This document shows, piece after piece, positions 45,688 to 57,002 of a DNA stretch of 64,000 nt (position 1 is its first letter; each line of letters starts with the position of its first letter). The DNA is from Anisus vortex (lineage: Eukaryota; Mollusca; Gastropoda; Planorbidae), in contig OX421499.1 in assembly GCA_949126835.1 (NCBI GenBank), forward strand, positions 25,021,990 through 25,085,989, read 5' to 3'. The position numbers and the translations under genes were made by a program. A model generated the notes under the pieces. That model saw nothing but the letters and a program-made list of their open reading frames with translations. It had not been told where the DNA came from and did not search any database.

Positions 45688-46286
45688 TGTTACGAGTAGA
45701 TTTATTTCCATATTATATTGGTTCTGTTATTATTAACTAAAGTTAAAATGAAATAATCTTAAACCCGAAATGTTTCCGTGTTAGGAATAAAACATGCATA
45801 TGTCTAGACACTACGTCATAGCGATAAAATACGTCATATGCACGAGGGTGGAATACCGTTTAGTTTAGTTCTAGTTTGGGCGCTAATGTGTGAGGACTGT
45901 TTTTGACCACTTTCTTAAAGATAGGATTACAGCTTAACTCATTATAGAAGAATCTCAACTGATTAAGTTTCATTATATAATACTGGTACATGTATTCTGT
46001 GGTATTGTTATATTTTATCATCTCAACTTGTTGGAATAAAATTGTGTTCAATTTCAAACAGGATTGTGGATTTCCTATATATTAAGGTACAGTTTATCTA
46101 AATCACTTTATACACAAAAGATTCATATCGCGACGAGTCAAATAAACATCAAATCTAATTCAATAACATCAATATAAATTCTTATACAACCTTGTGAGAT
46201 CCAAGATGGATATGAATCAAAATAATATATAATAATACATTACTAAAAATATCATCTAACGTCAGTAGCTGATTTCGCACGTGACA
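45688..46286 (+). repeat. 3' LTR
   Basis: 599 bp, no difference from the 5' LTR seen on base-by-base reading. Followed by the GTAC target duplication. Confidence 0.95.
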
Positions 46287-46367
46287 GTACGCAGAATCTA
46301 TTTTCGCCTATGGCGTCTAAAACCCCAGAGCCGGTCCCGCGTCAGGCCCTTGTTGATCTTTTAGAAC

Positions 46368-46478
46368 CAGGGCCAGATCTAGAATTGATGAGATACTAGG
46401 CAACCAGGGCCAGATCTAGAATTGATGAGATACTAGGCAACCAGGGCCAGATCTAGAATTGATGAGATACTAGGCAAT
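46368..46478. repeat. 37-bp tandem repeat, 3 copies
   Basis: Three nearly perfect units with CCAGGGCCAGATCTAGAATT and GATGAGATACTAGGCAA. The unit start CAGGGCCAG resembles the terminus of the hAT-like element just to its left, so the array may derive from a transposon end. Confidence 0.9.
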
Positions 46479-48039
46479 GGACGAAAACCGAAACCATCGA
46501 AAACTGAGGTCAGCGAAAAAGGAAGTTTGACTCTATTTTCAGATCTATGTTTGCATGAAATAAATTATTTTAAAAATGTTTTGGTGATGGCTCCCGTTAC
46601 ATGCATAAATACAAGCATAAATAATAGATTCCCATAGTCAAACATCTTTATTCAGCGATGTTATATTGTCCATGTGAAGCCACAAGCATTGCTTTTTCCT
46701 AGATTTCATTTAAAGATTAAAAGGCCACAAGATATGAATTATTAACTTTTCTTAAAAATTATTTCTGTCCTTACTTTCACGGATCGACCCACATACCGAG
46801 TTATAGATAAAGTGCAACTAGACAAACGGAAATGGCTATCATCACGTGCTACTTCAACGGACATGAACCTTTCTGCTCGTTTCTGCAACTAAAGAATTAT
46901 TTTTTTTATGTTTCTCTTATAAAGCGTTTCGGTTTTCAGAAAGAGAAAGGACGCAATACTTCATTGCTGCGTTTCATTAACAAAATAACAACAACAGCAA
47001 CAATAATAACAACACATTACCCCCAACAATGTAATGTCCCTTTGTTAACATGAGCTGAAACTAATGACAAATCCTTTCTTTGTTCCTGTTGTTGTATTCT
47101 TGCAACAAATTCTATTGACAAAACGGCAGAAGGATTTTTTTTCTTCTGCTTTCCTATTCTCGCCACACGTATGTCACGTTTAGTGGACAAAAGCGCCTCG
47201 AAGGTCAGATTTCCACGTCTGTGTGTTTTTGATGGCCACAAGACGGCGTCGTTCAAACGAAATGCTCGATGCCCCGGTGACCGAAGCAAATTTTTTTACG
47301 GCGTTTGTGGGGATCGTTAATTATCCTAATTACTTTGTTAAGGAGATACTTTTGCGTATAGTAGAAAAGGAAGGATAATGATGACCTACTGAGCTGGTGT
47401 TATTCTACCTGAAAGGCTTGAAGAAGACCTTAGTCATTTCATGATGGATGGATGACCGAGTTTGAATGAACATTATAAGGCTTTCTCTGGGTCATCGATA
47501 AATGTATCATTATACCAAGTTATTGTGGGCTTTAAAGAGGATGTGACCGACAAGACCCAGTTTCAGCATGATTTGTTTCCCTGAGCTGTTATAATCAGCA
47601 GAGATTAAGTAAAAAAAAAAATAATGACAGAAGTAAATTTTAAAGAAATGATTCAATACGTGGAGGTGTATACACATTTCAATAACATGTGACTCATTTA
47701 AAACAAAAGTTATCGATTTATACAGAGAATATTTCTTATTGGCTTTCGTAAGAAAAAGTATTTTACAAGACTATTATAAACTCTTTGGTATTTATTGATA
47801 GATACATGGAATCTTCTTGCCTAAAACTGAAGGCGGGCAATCATTGTTGTTGTTGTTTTTTTTTATAGTTAATTAGATTATTTTACCCGAGTCTCTTTCA
47901 TTATCTTTTTTTCATCTTAAATCTTTGATCATTTTTTAGTCCTTTAACCTTAACGGTAGACGGGGGTAGTTAATGGGCATTGCGTGTCCATTAGTCCTTC
48001 CAGTGTGCTTAGTAGACTTGGTGGCGCGCGCATCTCCTC
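46479..48039. other. Noncoding DNA
   Basis: Short open frames at 46832-47053 (plus) and 47017-47289 (minus) have no recognisable domain. Nothing else identified. Confidence 0.45.
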
Positions 48040-48054
48040 TCCAAGTCGGAGAGG

Positions 48055-48152
48055 GATTTTTTTTTTAATTTGTGTCTGCACCGTGGGTCGAACCCCTGAT
48101 GCTGAGCTTGTGAGTCGAGCTCACTGTCGACTTTGCTATCTGGCATGATATT
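48055..48152 (-). repeat. tRNA-derived SINE head
   Basis: Minus strand: A box TAGCAAAGTCG (fits TRGYNNAGYNG) and B box GGTTCGACCCA about 40 bases on. It is unlike the other SINE families here in the region between the boxes. Confidence 0.55.
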
Positions 48153-48155
48153 ATT

Positions 48156-48814
48156 GGCCTAATCACCTAATCTGTTCTATTTCATGAGATGGCTTTCACT
48201 GTGCCGTAATGATTCCATAAATCAGCCTGCATCCACACCAGTCATTGCGTATGCTACGTTTTATATTCTATATCATAAAGACGTATGGTTGGTCCTAAAT
48301 ATTATACAACTGGAGGTTATTCCCGTCATTTTATCTTTCGGTATTTAGTTTTTGTTCTTTTCTTTTTTATTGAAACATTTCAAAGGGAGATAATTTTGAA
48401 ATGGCTGTGTTTATGCCCATCAAAATGACGGAGAAACGAATGACTGCTATGTGTTTTGTTTTCAACATAGTAAATGAACGTTTAAAGGGAGATCATTCTA
48501 AAATGGCCTTCAGTTTATAACTTTAACATACGGTGAAAATCAATATATATATATATATATATATTAACTACCAATTCATTAACTACCAAATGATTATGTT
48601 TAGACAATAATTACCATAGATGTAAATTTTAATAATAGTATATTATAATTTATATAAATGCAAATAAAAATAATGATAATCATAAACACGTTAATTTTGT
48701 ATTAAATATATTACGCTTTAATGATTTTCTCTATAAATCTCTTTTGCATTTGGCATTGGTCTTGCTACGGATTTAAATTAATTGTCAAAAAAAAAAAAAA
48801 AAATTTTAAGTAAT
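48156..48814. other. AT-rich noncoding DNA
   Basis: A (TA)n tract lies at 48544-48563. Nothing else. Confidence 0.5.
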
Positions 48815-48900
48815 AAGAGGTTGACTTTTCGACTGTTGGCATGGGGAATGATTTGGAAATCCTAGTTTGGCACAATGTTCCAAAAGGTTGCCGACCCCTG
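48815..48900. mobile_element. hAT MITE terminal fragment (GGTCGGCAACC family)
   Basis: Right end AAAGGTTGCCGACCCCTG preceded by GGAAATCCTAGTTTGGCACA. It matches the right ends at 50979-51054 and 53993-54191. The left end is missing. Confidence 0.65.
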
Positions 48901-48950
48901 GTTTAAACATTATCCTTTAATAGTCAACAGTCAAGATGAGGGTCTAACTG

Positions 48951-50086
48951 CATAGGTTCTCAACCTTTTTCGGCTCACCGCCCCCTTTTACAATTTTTTT
49001 CGCTCACCGCCCCCCGCCCCCCCCCCCCAACAACTTTATTTTAGCTCCGACTCCCCCCCCCCCATTCTTCCGCCCATCTGGACTATAGTTTCCGCAGTTT
49101 TTTTAGGCGGACTAGACTTTTGTGTGATTAATTATCTTTAAAAAAAATGAAAAGGAAAAATATTGTAAGAATTGATAGATCCAAAAATTACCTTAACAAA
49201 AGGTTTCAATAAATCAATATTAATGTTTGCCTGGTGTGTTGTCTATTTTTGTATTTGTCTATTTTAGTTTCAATTTTGGTTGCAAAAGCCTTAGGTCTAA
49301 TAATCAGTAATATTTGTTATATCACAACAGAACTTGTTCGGCATCACTATTGAATCAAATGTGGAAACATTTTTAGTTAAAGGGAGATAATTAGCCCGTT
49401 TTATTTGAGCTGATATTACTTCTTTTTTTTTTTTTTTTTTTCTTTTATAAAAAATAAATGGTTTACAATTTATAACTTTGAAATGATCAAACTGTAAAAA
49501 GGTATTTGAAAATTATATAAATATTATGTGACTAAAGAATGTATATGTATATTTTCAAGCATTACAATAACTACCCAGATTGTATGATTACTACTTATCT
49601 ATACCGCTTAACAAAATTATTGCAACTATAATAACGACTACGGTTTTAAACACATTAGGACATCTCGGTTACACTGAGATCAAAATATCATTAATATTAG
49701 CAGATGATAGGGCGACAGTGATCGGTCATCAGGGATGAAAGGACGGTGAACCAATCACAGGACCAGCATGCCGCATACTATATTTGCCAAATACAGACCC
49801 CTACTTCATCGAAAAGTCACTGCGATTCCTATTTCTTATTAATATAATAATATGTATGCATACTGTTGGGGGATATCATATATTTAGCACCACTTGCGTT
49901 TACATCACGTTTCATCGTCCAAAAACTAATCGATTCAAATAGCTGAGGTGTTAAAATATATCAGATATGTTTGTACCGCCCACTTGCGCTTCACAGCCCC
50001 CCAATCGCCCCCGGGAATGTCAGCGCCCCCCTAGGGCTTCTCACCGCCCCCCGGGGGGGCGATGTCGCCCCCGTTGAGAACCTATG
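48951..50086. mobile_element. hAT-like element, ~1136 bp, G-rich termini, copy 2 (inverted)
   Basis: Ends CATAGGTTCTCAACC and GGGGGCGATGTCGCCCCC then GTTGAGAACCTATG. It runs opposite to 11625-12680 and matches it over most of its length by eye (TGTTGGGGGATATCATATA, CTTGCGTTTACATCACGTTT). The flanks share GTCTAAC (48942-48948, 50087-50093), a slightly decayed duplication. No coding frame. Confidence 0.88.
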
Positions 50087-50978
50087 GTCTAACACCTGTT
50101 AATATTGATAATATTTAACTCATAAGTTTTTTAAATTGTATTTGCTACATAGCTACGTGCGTAACACTATCATTAAACGGAATAGATGAGGATACAAATA
50201 GGGTAGTAAATGTAAAGTTTGAAAATATAATTATACATTTTTTTTAGTCTTATAATATTTAAATAATTTTCAAATATTTTTTTACAGTTTGATAAATTTA
50301 AATGTTTAAATTGTTAGCCATTTTTTTTTATAAAATAATACAAAATTAAACAAATTAGAAATATATACGCAAATAAAATGTCTTTATTATCTCCCTTTAA
50401 TTAAGCAAATTTTCCACATTTGATCCAATAGTGGTGCCAAACAAGTTATGTTTTGTTTTGTAGTACAACTAATATTACTGATTCATTTCTTTATATAAAT
50501 CCAACATGATTGTATTCCTTACAAGATTTAATTATTAGAGGATTAAAATAATTTACGTCAAACAGCATATGGGGCCTAATTTGTCCATTTAAATATTAAT
50601 AATTACAGAAATTACTAATAAAAAATATCTCATATTATATTTGTTTTAGGTTTACTTATGTTGATATTAAATTAAAGAAGATGAACATAAAACTCTTTTA
50701 AATGTAATTAGTCTGTATCAATGAATGAGCTTGAACGCTCTTAGCTAATTGTATAATGTCAGATAAATAAATAGTCACTTCTTAGTGGACAAGTGTACGT
50801 GACCGCTTTGTATGCTTAAAACAGGAATTCTTTCATATCCACTATAAACAAATGAACAATTAATTATAGGCTAATGGTTCTGCACCAAATTTTAACACAA
50901 ATTTTTGGTACGCGGAAGAGGCTTTGAAAATCTATTCAAGTCTCTTTTACAAGCCATTTAGTGCTAAAGCAGGATGAC
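50087..50978. other. AT-rich noncoding DNA
   Basis: Nothing recognised, although a few blocks (TTTTTTTACAGTTTGAT, ATCTCCCTTTAATTAAG near 50280 and 50390) repeat sequence inside the two 1.1-kb hAT-like elements, suggesting an older, broken relative. Confidence 0.45.
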
Positions 50979-51054
50979 TTTTAGGCTGTTGGCACGCTGA
51001 ATAAATTAGAAATCCTACTTTGGCACAATATTATCAAAAAGTTGCCGACCCCTG
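50979..51054. mobile_element. hAT MITE terminal fragment (GGTCGGCAACC family)
   Basis: TTTTAGGCTGTTGGCACG, GAAATCCTACTTTGGCACA, AAAGTTGCCGACCCCTG: the same right end as 53993-54191. The left end is not clear. Confidence 0.65.
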
Positions 51055-52207
51055 ATGTAGAGGGTTCACGCCTATACCTTCCCTTACCTTATCATTACCT
51101 CCCCTTGTAAACTGTTGGTCACATTGTTTTTGTGACCGTGCGCGACCCATGTCCGATTGGCCAAGAGGGTCACGGGTGAAAGGACCGAGTGTGCTCTTAC
51201 CGTGTGGTGTGTTTGTATAGAGTGTAGAGACTGCTACTTCATACTACTTGTTTTCTTAAATCCATTATTTGTACTTGTATTTACCGTCTATGTAGGCCTA
51301 TGTGTCTTATGGGGCGTTTGCAATCACGTGACAAAAAGCACGTGATTTGTGTTTACTTTCTGTAATGGTGTACAAGTAATAATGGCCGCTGTATTAATAA
51401 AGTTTCATATAGGCTCGAGCTTTGTTTAAATGATGTGTTGTGTTTTAAGTCTTATTAAGATTTAAGCTGTATTATGTATATTAAATAAAATAGGCTATTT
51501 TATTATTATCATCATAGACATAGATCATAGACGATGTGAGCCTAATAGTGACTTGACTAGATAGCCTATTCACCAACACTATCACTTGACATCGTAGCCT
51601 AGCCTACGAAACATTAAAAGTGTAGGCCTATAAAGTGAAATTGAAAGTGTAAATAGGTCTAGCCGGACCTAGCCTAATCACATTAATCAATTAATCTACA
51701 GTACTATTATTTACCTCCTTTTTTTTAGTAGGATAGCCAATATTCAGATGTGGATTTTGCATGATAAAGAAGTACTTCACTTTCACCACGTTACATTTGT
51801 ACCTCAAGTGGGTTCTTATATTTACACAAATACGTCACTAAAATCTAAGCCACGCCCACAGAGAACGCTCTATTGAATTAAAGTTTTAGTAATTGTTCCT
51901 GATGTCGTTGTATTTATTGATCGCCGAGTCTATAGTTAGGCGTGTCACTAAAGGAAAATTACAGAATTCAACAAGGGTACAAACAAGTCATCAAAGATAA
52001 AAGACCCACCCTAGACAGTGAGACGTAAAAATAGTCAAACCTGACTAGCTTTTTAGCCTTGGGTGAATATTATGTGACTATACCGAGGAACGCGTTTCAA
52101 AACCAGGATTTGATCCCCAGTCTGAGTCTGTTTTAGCGTCTACCCTAGCTCCAATTTAGTAAATTAAATAACTGCTTGAAATATGTGGACAATAATAAAC
52201 TACTTAC
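51055..52207. other. Intron 1, 5' end; noncoding
   Basis: A 62-codon plus frame at 51157-51345 lacks any domain. TAGGCCTA words cluster at 51290-51665. Nothing else. Confidence 0.45.
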
Positions 52208-52258
52208 CAAGCTCAGTGCCACCTGGCCGTCGTATTCACCCAGCGGTAGTTTCGACAT
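52208..52258 (-). CDS. Candidate first coding exon of the GPCR gene
   Basis: The minus strand gives ATG (52256-52258) and 17 codons, MSKLPLGEYDGQVALSL, then a strong GTAAGTA donor (52201-52207). An in-frame TAA lies 15 codons upstream of the ATG, so this ATG is the natural start (context CACAACATGT). The exon ends in phase 0, which fits the phase-0 acceptor of the TM1 exon 35 kb away, giving a short extracellular N-terminus of 17 plus about 45 residues before TM1. The join is an inference from phase, strand and order only; no transcript is available. Confidence 0.6.
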
Positions 52259-52895
52259 GTTGTGGTCATCAGGTCTGTCTGTGTCCACTTGATGTTTATA
52301 TTAAACCCTGACCACAAGATGCGTCCACACGAAACACACAGAGCACTAAAACAAACTATTTCACTATTTTCAAGCAGGCATCGTCAAACCATTTGCACTT
52401 ATTTCCATTTAGAAACAAAAATACTTTTTTTTTATATTTAGAATCGATTTCATATTCCCTTCAGAGAATTACCAACCGTAAGATGCCATTGAGCTATACA
52501 GGACTTAGTGAATTAGTTAGTCCTCTCGGAGTCTACTGATGGATTCCGAAGTCTTAAAAACACTGGACATTGAGGGGAGACAACGTTTGTTTAAAAAAAA
52601 ATGAAAATTCAGGGGGGGGGGGGGGGACAATTTTCACACAAGTTCTGCATGTTATTTATACAAACGCGGTAGTCTTTGAGTTCTGAGCGGCCCCGCATAT
52701 CAAAGAGTTTGCGGTTACCGGATCCAGTCTGAACTTGTCCCTTTTGTATCACACTGTCAATATGTGGGTCACGACCAGTCTGTGGCTGATAAACGAGTGT
52801 GTGATATCCGGTGACAAACCGGGGAGAGAGATTTGGGGGAGGGAGGGGTAAAGGGGAGGGGGTGGTGAGCGATAACATCACAGTCTTTCATCGTT
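52259..52895 (-). other. Putative 5' UTR / upstream region of the GPCR gene
   Basis: Upstream of the candidate start on the minus strand. No clear TATA box seen. A run of 12 or more G's lies at 52612-52626, and GGGGAGGGG-rich sequence at 52830-52865. Transcription start unknown. Confidence 0.35.
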
Positions 52896-53130
52896 GTGTC
52901 TCTCACTCGCAAACTCTTTCTTCCTCTACTTTCCTATCTCTCTCTTTCTATCTCTCTCTCTCTATTGCTCTCTTTCTCCCTCTCTTTCTCTATCAAATAC
53001 ACACATGTTGCTTTCTTCTCATATATCATACTCACACTCGCTTGAGCAGACAATTCCTCTATTTCACCTTCTGTCTCTCTCTCTCTCTCTCTCTCTGTCT
53101 CCCTCGCTCACCCCTTTCATTCCCAGGGAC
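52896..53130. repeat. CT-rich microsatellite region
   Basis: Imperfect (TC)n tracts at 52937-53000 and 53070-53104. Open frames here are low-complexity. Confidence 0.85.
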
Positions 53131-53654
53131 GTGGAATTATAGTTACGCAGTGCAACGTGGCGTCGAGGCGGGTGGTGGTGGTGGTAGCCCCGGGGATTTA
53201 AAACCGCCCCCCTCCCCCCTCAGACAGAGCACGTGTCGTAATGGTGTCACTACGGTTTTGACTTATGATAAAGCTAATCAGAATTATTATTTTTTTAATC
53301 ACAGAAGTGCATTCTGCAGGTTCAGCCTGACCTGGCAAACTGTTCACGTACCATCAAACGATGGACATCGAATTGGTGTGGTGGGGGGGGGGGGTAGTAG
53401 TGGGTGGAGGGAATAGGAAAGTGGGGGGGGCGAGGTTGTGTTCGCTTTTAAGCATTTAACCGTATATTTAACTTTCTTCTTAAAATCGCAAATCCTTGTA
53501 AGCGAGTTAAATTAACATCGCCAAACGCCACATTGGATTCGGTCCTGAGAAGTCATCAACTGCCAACCCTCTAATTTAACCAAGTACAGTGGTCTAATCG
53601 ACAGCGAGCTTGAACTGCCTCTGGGTTAATGAGTATGGGGATGGGCTGTCTCTA
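53131..53654. other. Noncoding DNA
   Basis: G-runs at about 53380-53435. Nothing else recognised. Confidence 0.45.
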
Positions 53655-53760
53655 AGTCCAGCCAGCTCTGATGGGGGGGGGGGAACAGTGGGTTGGCCAC
53701 ACAATCCCCTTGTATGCCGTAAGCAGAGCAACTGGTGAACGCTGCTTCGCTAGCCCTAGA
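53655..53760 (+). repeat. SINE tail fragment
   Basis: CAGCTCTGATGGGG, TTGGCCACACAATCCCCTTG, TATGCCGTAAGCAGAG and TGGTGAACGCTGCTTCGC match the tail of the SINE at 10631 and the foldback at 24661. Confidence 0.65.
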
Positions 53761-53992
53761 TTTTGTTTTCACTAATTCATGGGGTTGCCATTGTAACTAG
53801 CGTTTTCAGGACTTTAGTTTCAAAAGACATGAAATTAAATGAAATTAAATGAAATTAAATACATGACGACATGGATGTAGACAATCAAAAAAAGCAGAAA
53901 TTCTAGACAAGTCCACACACGGGGGCTGTAGGTTGCGCCACCTGGTGTTACAAAGCCACCAAAAGCGGTGATAAAATAAAAACACACTAGAC

Positions 53993-54191
53993 CAGGGGTC
54001 GGCAACCTAAGGCACGCGTGCCAGACTTGACACACAGAGCCATTTTTAATTGCACAAGGAAGAACCACCGAAAAGGCAATATAAGTCTCATCTACAAAGA
54101 AAAGAGCAGGAGGACTTTTAGGCTGTTGGCACGTTGAATGAATTAGAAATCCTACTTTGGTACACTATTGTAAGAAAGTTGCCAACTTCTG
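53993..54191. mobile_element. hAT MITE, 199 bp (GGTCGGCAACC family)
   Basis: CAGGGGTCGGCAACCTAAGG at the left and AAGTTGCCAACTTCTG at the right (decayed inverse), with GGCACGCGTGCC and GGCTGTTGGCACG inside. It is the fullest of three copies in the window. No 8-bp duplication remains. Confidence 0.75.
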
Positions 54192-55084
54192 CATTATCAC
54201 GATGAAATTTCACCATTGGTTATCTCTACTATATTTTTTTAATCGAAATTATAATAGAATATTTCTAGAGTGGAATACATACAATGTATGTACTTAATAA
54301 GTTAATATAATAATAATAATAAGTTAAATAAATAATAAGTTAATAAGTTAAAATATTAATACATTACTTTAACGGGCATATTTATTATTATATTTTTCTA
54401 CTGGAATTAATGAGCTCGATGAAGAAGATACATTTTCTTTTCATTATATATATTACATTATATTAAAACTTTCTTCATTTATCAAGAAACGTTTACACTG
54501 TCTCTTAGCAGCGCAGAAACTTCCATACATAAAACTTTATTTTCTTGCTTCTCTTTCTTTTTTTATCTTTTATACTTTTCTTTCTTTCTTTTCTCTCTCA
54601 ATTTCTCGATTTTCCATCTTTCTTTTTTAATTTTACCAGAGAGTTAATTTACTCGCCTGTCGCCCTGCTATTGACAAGCTTCACGAGAAAGATGAAAAAG
54701 GGGGGAGGGGGGGGAGACAAATTTCAAAGGCTTTTCTGTACAGCAGTTTCCAAAACTTTATTTTGTCCTTGTCCACATTTCTTTCCGTGTACCACTTTTT
54801 ACATTTGATATCACCTACTAGCATAATTCTACCCGTGTCTTTAAATGAGGGGATATATTTGAATAAGTCCACGATCTAGAATACATCGTTTGAAACTCTA
54901 GCTCTTTATAATTAGACGTACATTTAAAACTGTATATGCTATATGAACCTATACATAATAATAATAATTATAAGGCTTGTATAGTGCATATCCGGTTGGG
55001 AACAGTTCTATGCGCTGTCAACAGTCACAGACAGAGTACAGACAAGTAAAAGACGATAATGTATACATGAAAAATAATAAACTG
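54192..55084. other. AT-rich noncoding DNA
   Basis: T-rich and G-run segments only (54540-54720). Nothing recognised. Confidence 0.5.
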
Positions 55085-55524
55085 CTACTTGAATAGGTGC
55101 GACTTCAGCCGGCTCCTGAAGGTTTCGAAGGTAGGGCTCTGTCGAAGCTGTAGTGGGAGGGCATTCCAGGCAGACGGGCCCACGTATGAGAATGCTCGTT
55201 CGCCAGTGGACACTAGCTTCACACAAGGAATCTGAAGAGTTGGTGCATCAGAAGCCGAGCGGAGTGGACGGGATTGTGTGTATAGCTCAAGACAGGAGCG
55301 GAGGTAGTCCGGGTCAGAGTCATTTAGGCACTTGTAACAGAGAGAAGCCGACTTGTAGGAGATCCGATGGTTAATGGGTAGCCAGTGCAGAGATCGGAGC
55401 AGAGGAGTAGTATGAGTCGACTTCTACTTCTTAAAGACCAGTCGGGTAGCACAGTTCTGGACACGTTGGAGGCCTTGAAGGGAGGAGGCCGAGAGGCCAG
55501 CCAAGAGCGAATTGCAATAATCCA
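55085..55524 (-). pseudogene. CR1/L2-type LINE reverse-transcriptase C-terminus (3' fragment)
   Basis: The minus strand reads MDYCNSLLAGLSAS, then LQRVQNCATRLVF, then LLRSLHWLPINHRISYK, then GERAFSYVGPSAWNALPL, then FRSRLKSHLFK and TAG (55085-55087). This is the classic C-terminal part of CR1/L2-group non-LTR retrotransposon ORF2: D-Y-C-N-S-L-L-x-G, L-Q-x-x-Q-N, L-H-W-L-P, G-x-R-A-F, W-N-x-L-P. One in-frame TAG interrupts it near 55432. The 5' part is missing. Dead fragment. Confidence 0.88.
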
Positions 55525-56060
55525 TATATCATTACCCACACACGGACCAACGCTGCCCAGCATCGTCCACATCACTCTCACTATTCCCACACCTCTTCAG
55601 AACGACATATTATTATCCCCCCTCCCCCTCCCCTGACCCGGTCTACACAATTTAAATCCTTATGTAAGCTGGGATTTTCAAGCAAAAAGAAATCTACATT
55701 TGTAGCACAGAGATGGCTTAGAAAGTTGAACCCCTATTTCAACAAATGATTGGTAAATTCCAACAAAGCATAACAGTAAAAAAATATTTTTTTAAACTAA
55801 CCCATAAAAACAAAGTTTTTTTTATTATACTCCCTTTCTTTGTAAACTAAGTTTATATTTAATTTATATTTTGATAGATTAAAATAAATATAAGTGATCT
55901 TATACCTTATGATGAATTTCCACACTAAAATTTGGCGCATTCTTTTTTTTCCTAGCTTTGGCCCGCAAAAAAACATAAAAAGGTAACTCACTTTGTTTCG
56001 GCTACATTGTGTTGTTTTCATTCTATTTATTTCGTAAAAACGAACATATCCAAAAAGTTT
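55525..56060. other. AT-rich noncoding DNA
   Basis: No gene recognised. The 109-codon minus-strand frame at 55797-56126 has no domain and runs into the repeat to its right. Confidence 0.45.
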
Positions 56061-56325
56061 ATATAATTCCGTCTCTTCCGGTAGAGACAGCCATGTTTTA
56101 CGTGCAATATTTTCTTCGATTCGCAAATTGGTCGAAGGAATTCGTGACTATTCCAAAGGCTATGACGCTGAAAATTTGATAGAATGTATTTTTAGTCGGG
56201 ACAAGTCTGCTGCCCAAGTTTCAGCTTGATTGGACGACGGGAAGTGGTCGAAAAATCGATGCAAAGTCTTGCTATCAAGCAAGCAGCCAACCAAACAACC
56301 AAGCAGACAGACAGACAATACGAGT
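56061..56325 (+). repeat. Dispersed repeat with CAGACAGACAGA tail
   Basis: Contains AAATTTGATAGAATGT, GACAAGTCTGCTGCCCAAG, TTTCAGCTTGATTGGAC and ends AACCAAACAACCAAGCAGAC-AGACAGACA. The middle matches 8785-8880. The simple-sequence tail suggests a non-LTR-mobilised element, class not determined. Confidence 0.5.
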
Positions 56326-57002
56326 TAAAAGAAAGGGGGTACAAATTAACAATACATACTACTAAATTCTATTTCTAGCTTACAAATTGCAAATGTAAAA
56401 ATTACATATTTATATAGCGCTATTCATAACACAGTCTTTGAAGGCGCTTTACATTTACCAATGTTTTTAAACTAAATCGAAAAAAGTGTGTTTTTACTGT
56501 TACAGATTGTAACACCTTTTCTTTCTTTAATGTCTCCCTTTTGTTGGTGCTAAATTGTTAATCCTTATAGAGTAGTCAGTTTTGTTACAATAAATTTGAC
56601 AAGACCGCAATGCATTCAGTGATAACGAGTCCGTTAAAGCTTTTTTTTTTTCGATTTTCTTTATTATTGTGGGAATGGCTTCATCTCTTGAGATGACTCT
56701 CAATGTTGGCTTGTGGATACATAAAACACACATCGATCATGTGTGCCTTGTGATTCCATCTTCTTTCTCTTGTGTTTTTTTTTAAATTATATATTTAAAT
56801 CACGAACGTGAATGCATTGTCAATGAAGCCGAATTGTATTTAAAGCCGCGGCGGGAAGTGACGAATCAGTTGAGATGGACGGAAAGTAGGTAATTCGTCA
56901 AAAAATACAAATGTCTGACGTCAATGAACGACATCTCGAGTGTGTGTGTGTGTGTGTGTGTGTGTTTGTTTGTGTGTGTGTGGGGGGGGAGGGTTAGATT
57001 CG
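56326..57002. other. Noncoding DNA with (TG)n microsatellite
   Basis: (TG)n at 56940-56981 followed by a G-run. No gene. Confidence 0.6.

Larger units (their letters stand above)
39127..46286 (+). mobile_element. Complete Gmr1-like Ty3/gypsy LTR retrotransposon (7160 bp)
   Basis: Two 599-bp LTRs (TGTTACGAG to CACGTGACA) flank one long ORF. A 4-bp duplication, GTAC, flanks the whole (39123-39126, 46287-46290). By eye the LTRs show no difference, and the ORF has no stop or frameshift, so the insertion is very recent and may be active. The Pol order is protease, integrase, RT, RNase H: integrase lies before RT, unlike standard Ty3/gypsy, while the RT and integrase sequences are gypsy-type. This order defines the Gmr1-like group. 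The element lies in the inferred first intron of the GPCR gene, in the opposite direction. Confidence 0.93.
38865..46339. mobile_element. Older hAT-like element split by the LTR retrotransposon
   Basis: The left end is CAGGGCCAGCTCGTCC, after CGTGAGGC. The right end is GAGCCGGTCCCG, before CGTCAGGC. The flanking 8-mers (38857-38864, 46340-46347) match at 7 of 8 positions, and the inverted termini match at about 9 of 12. Removing the retrotransposon leaves an element of about 310 bp. Both halves adjoin the GTAC duplication of the LTR element, so the hAT-like element was there first. Confidence 0.55.
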
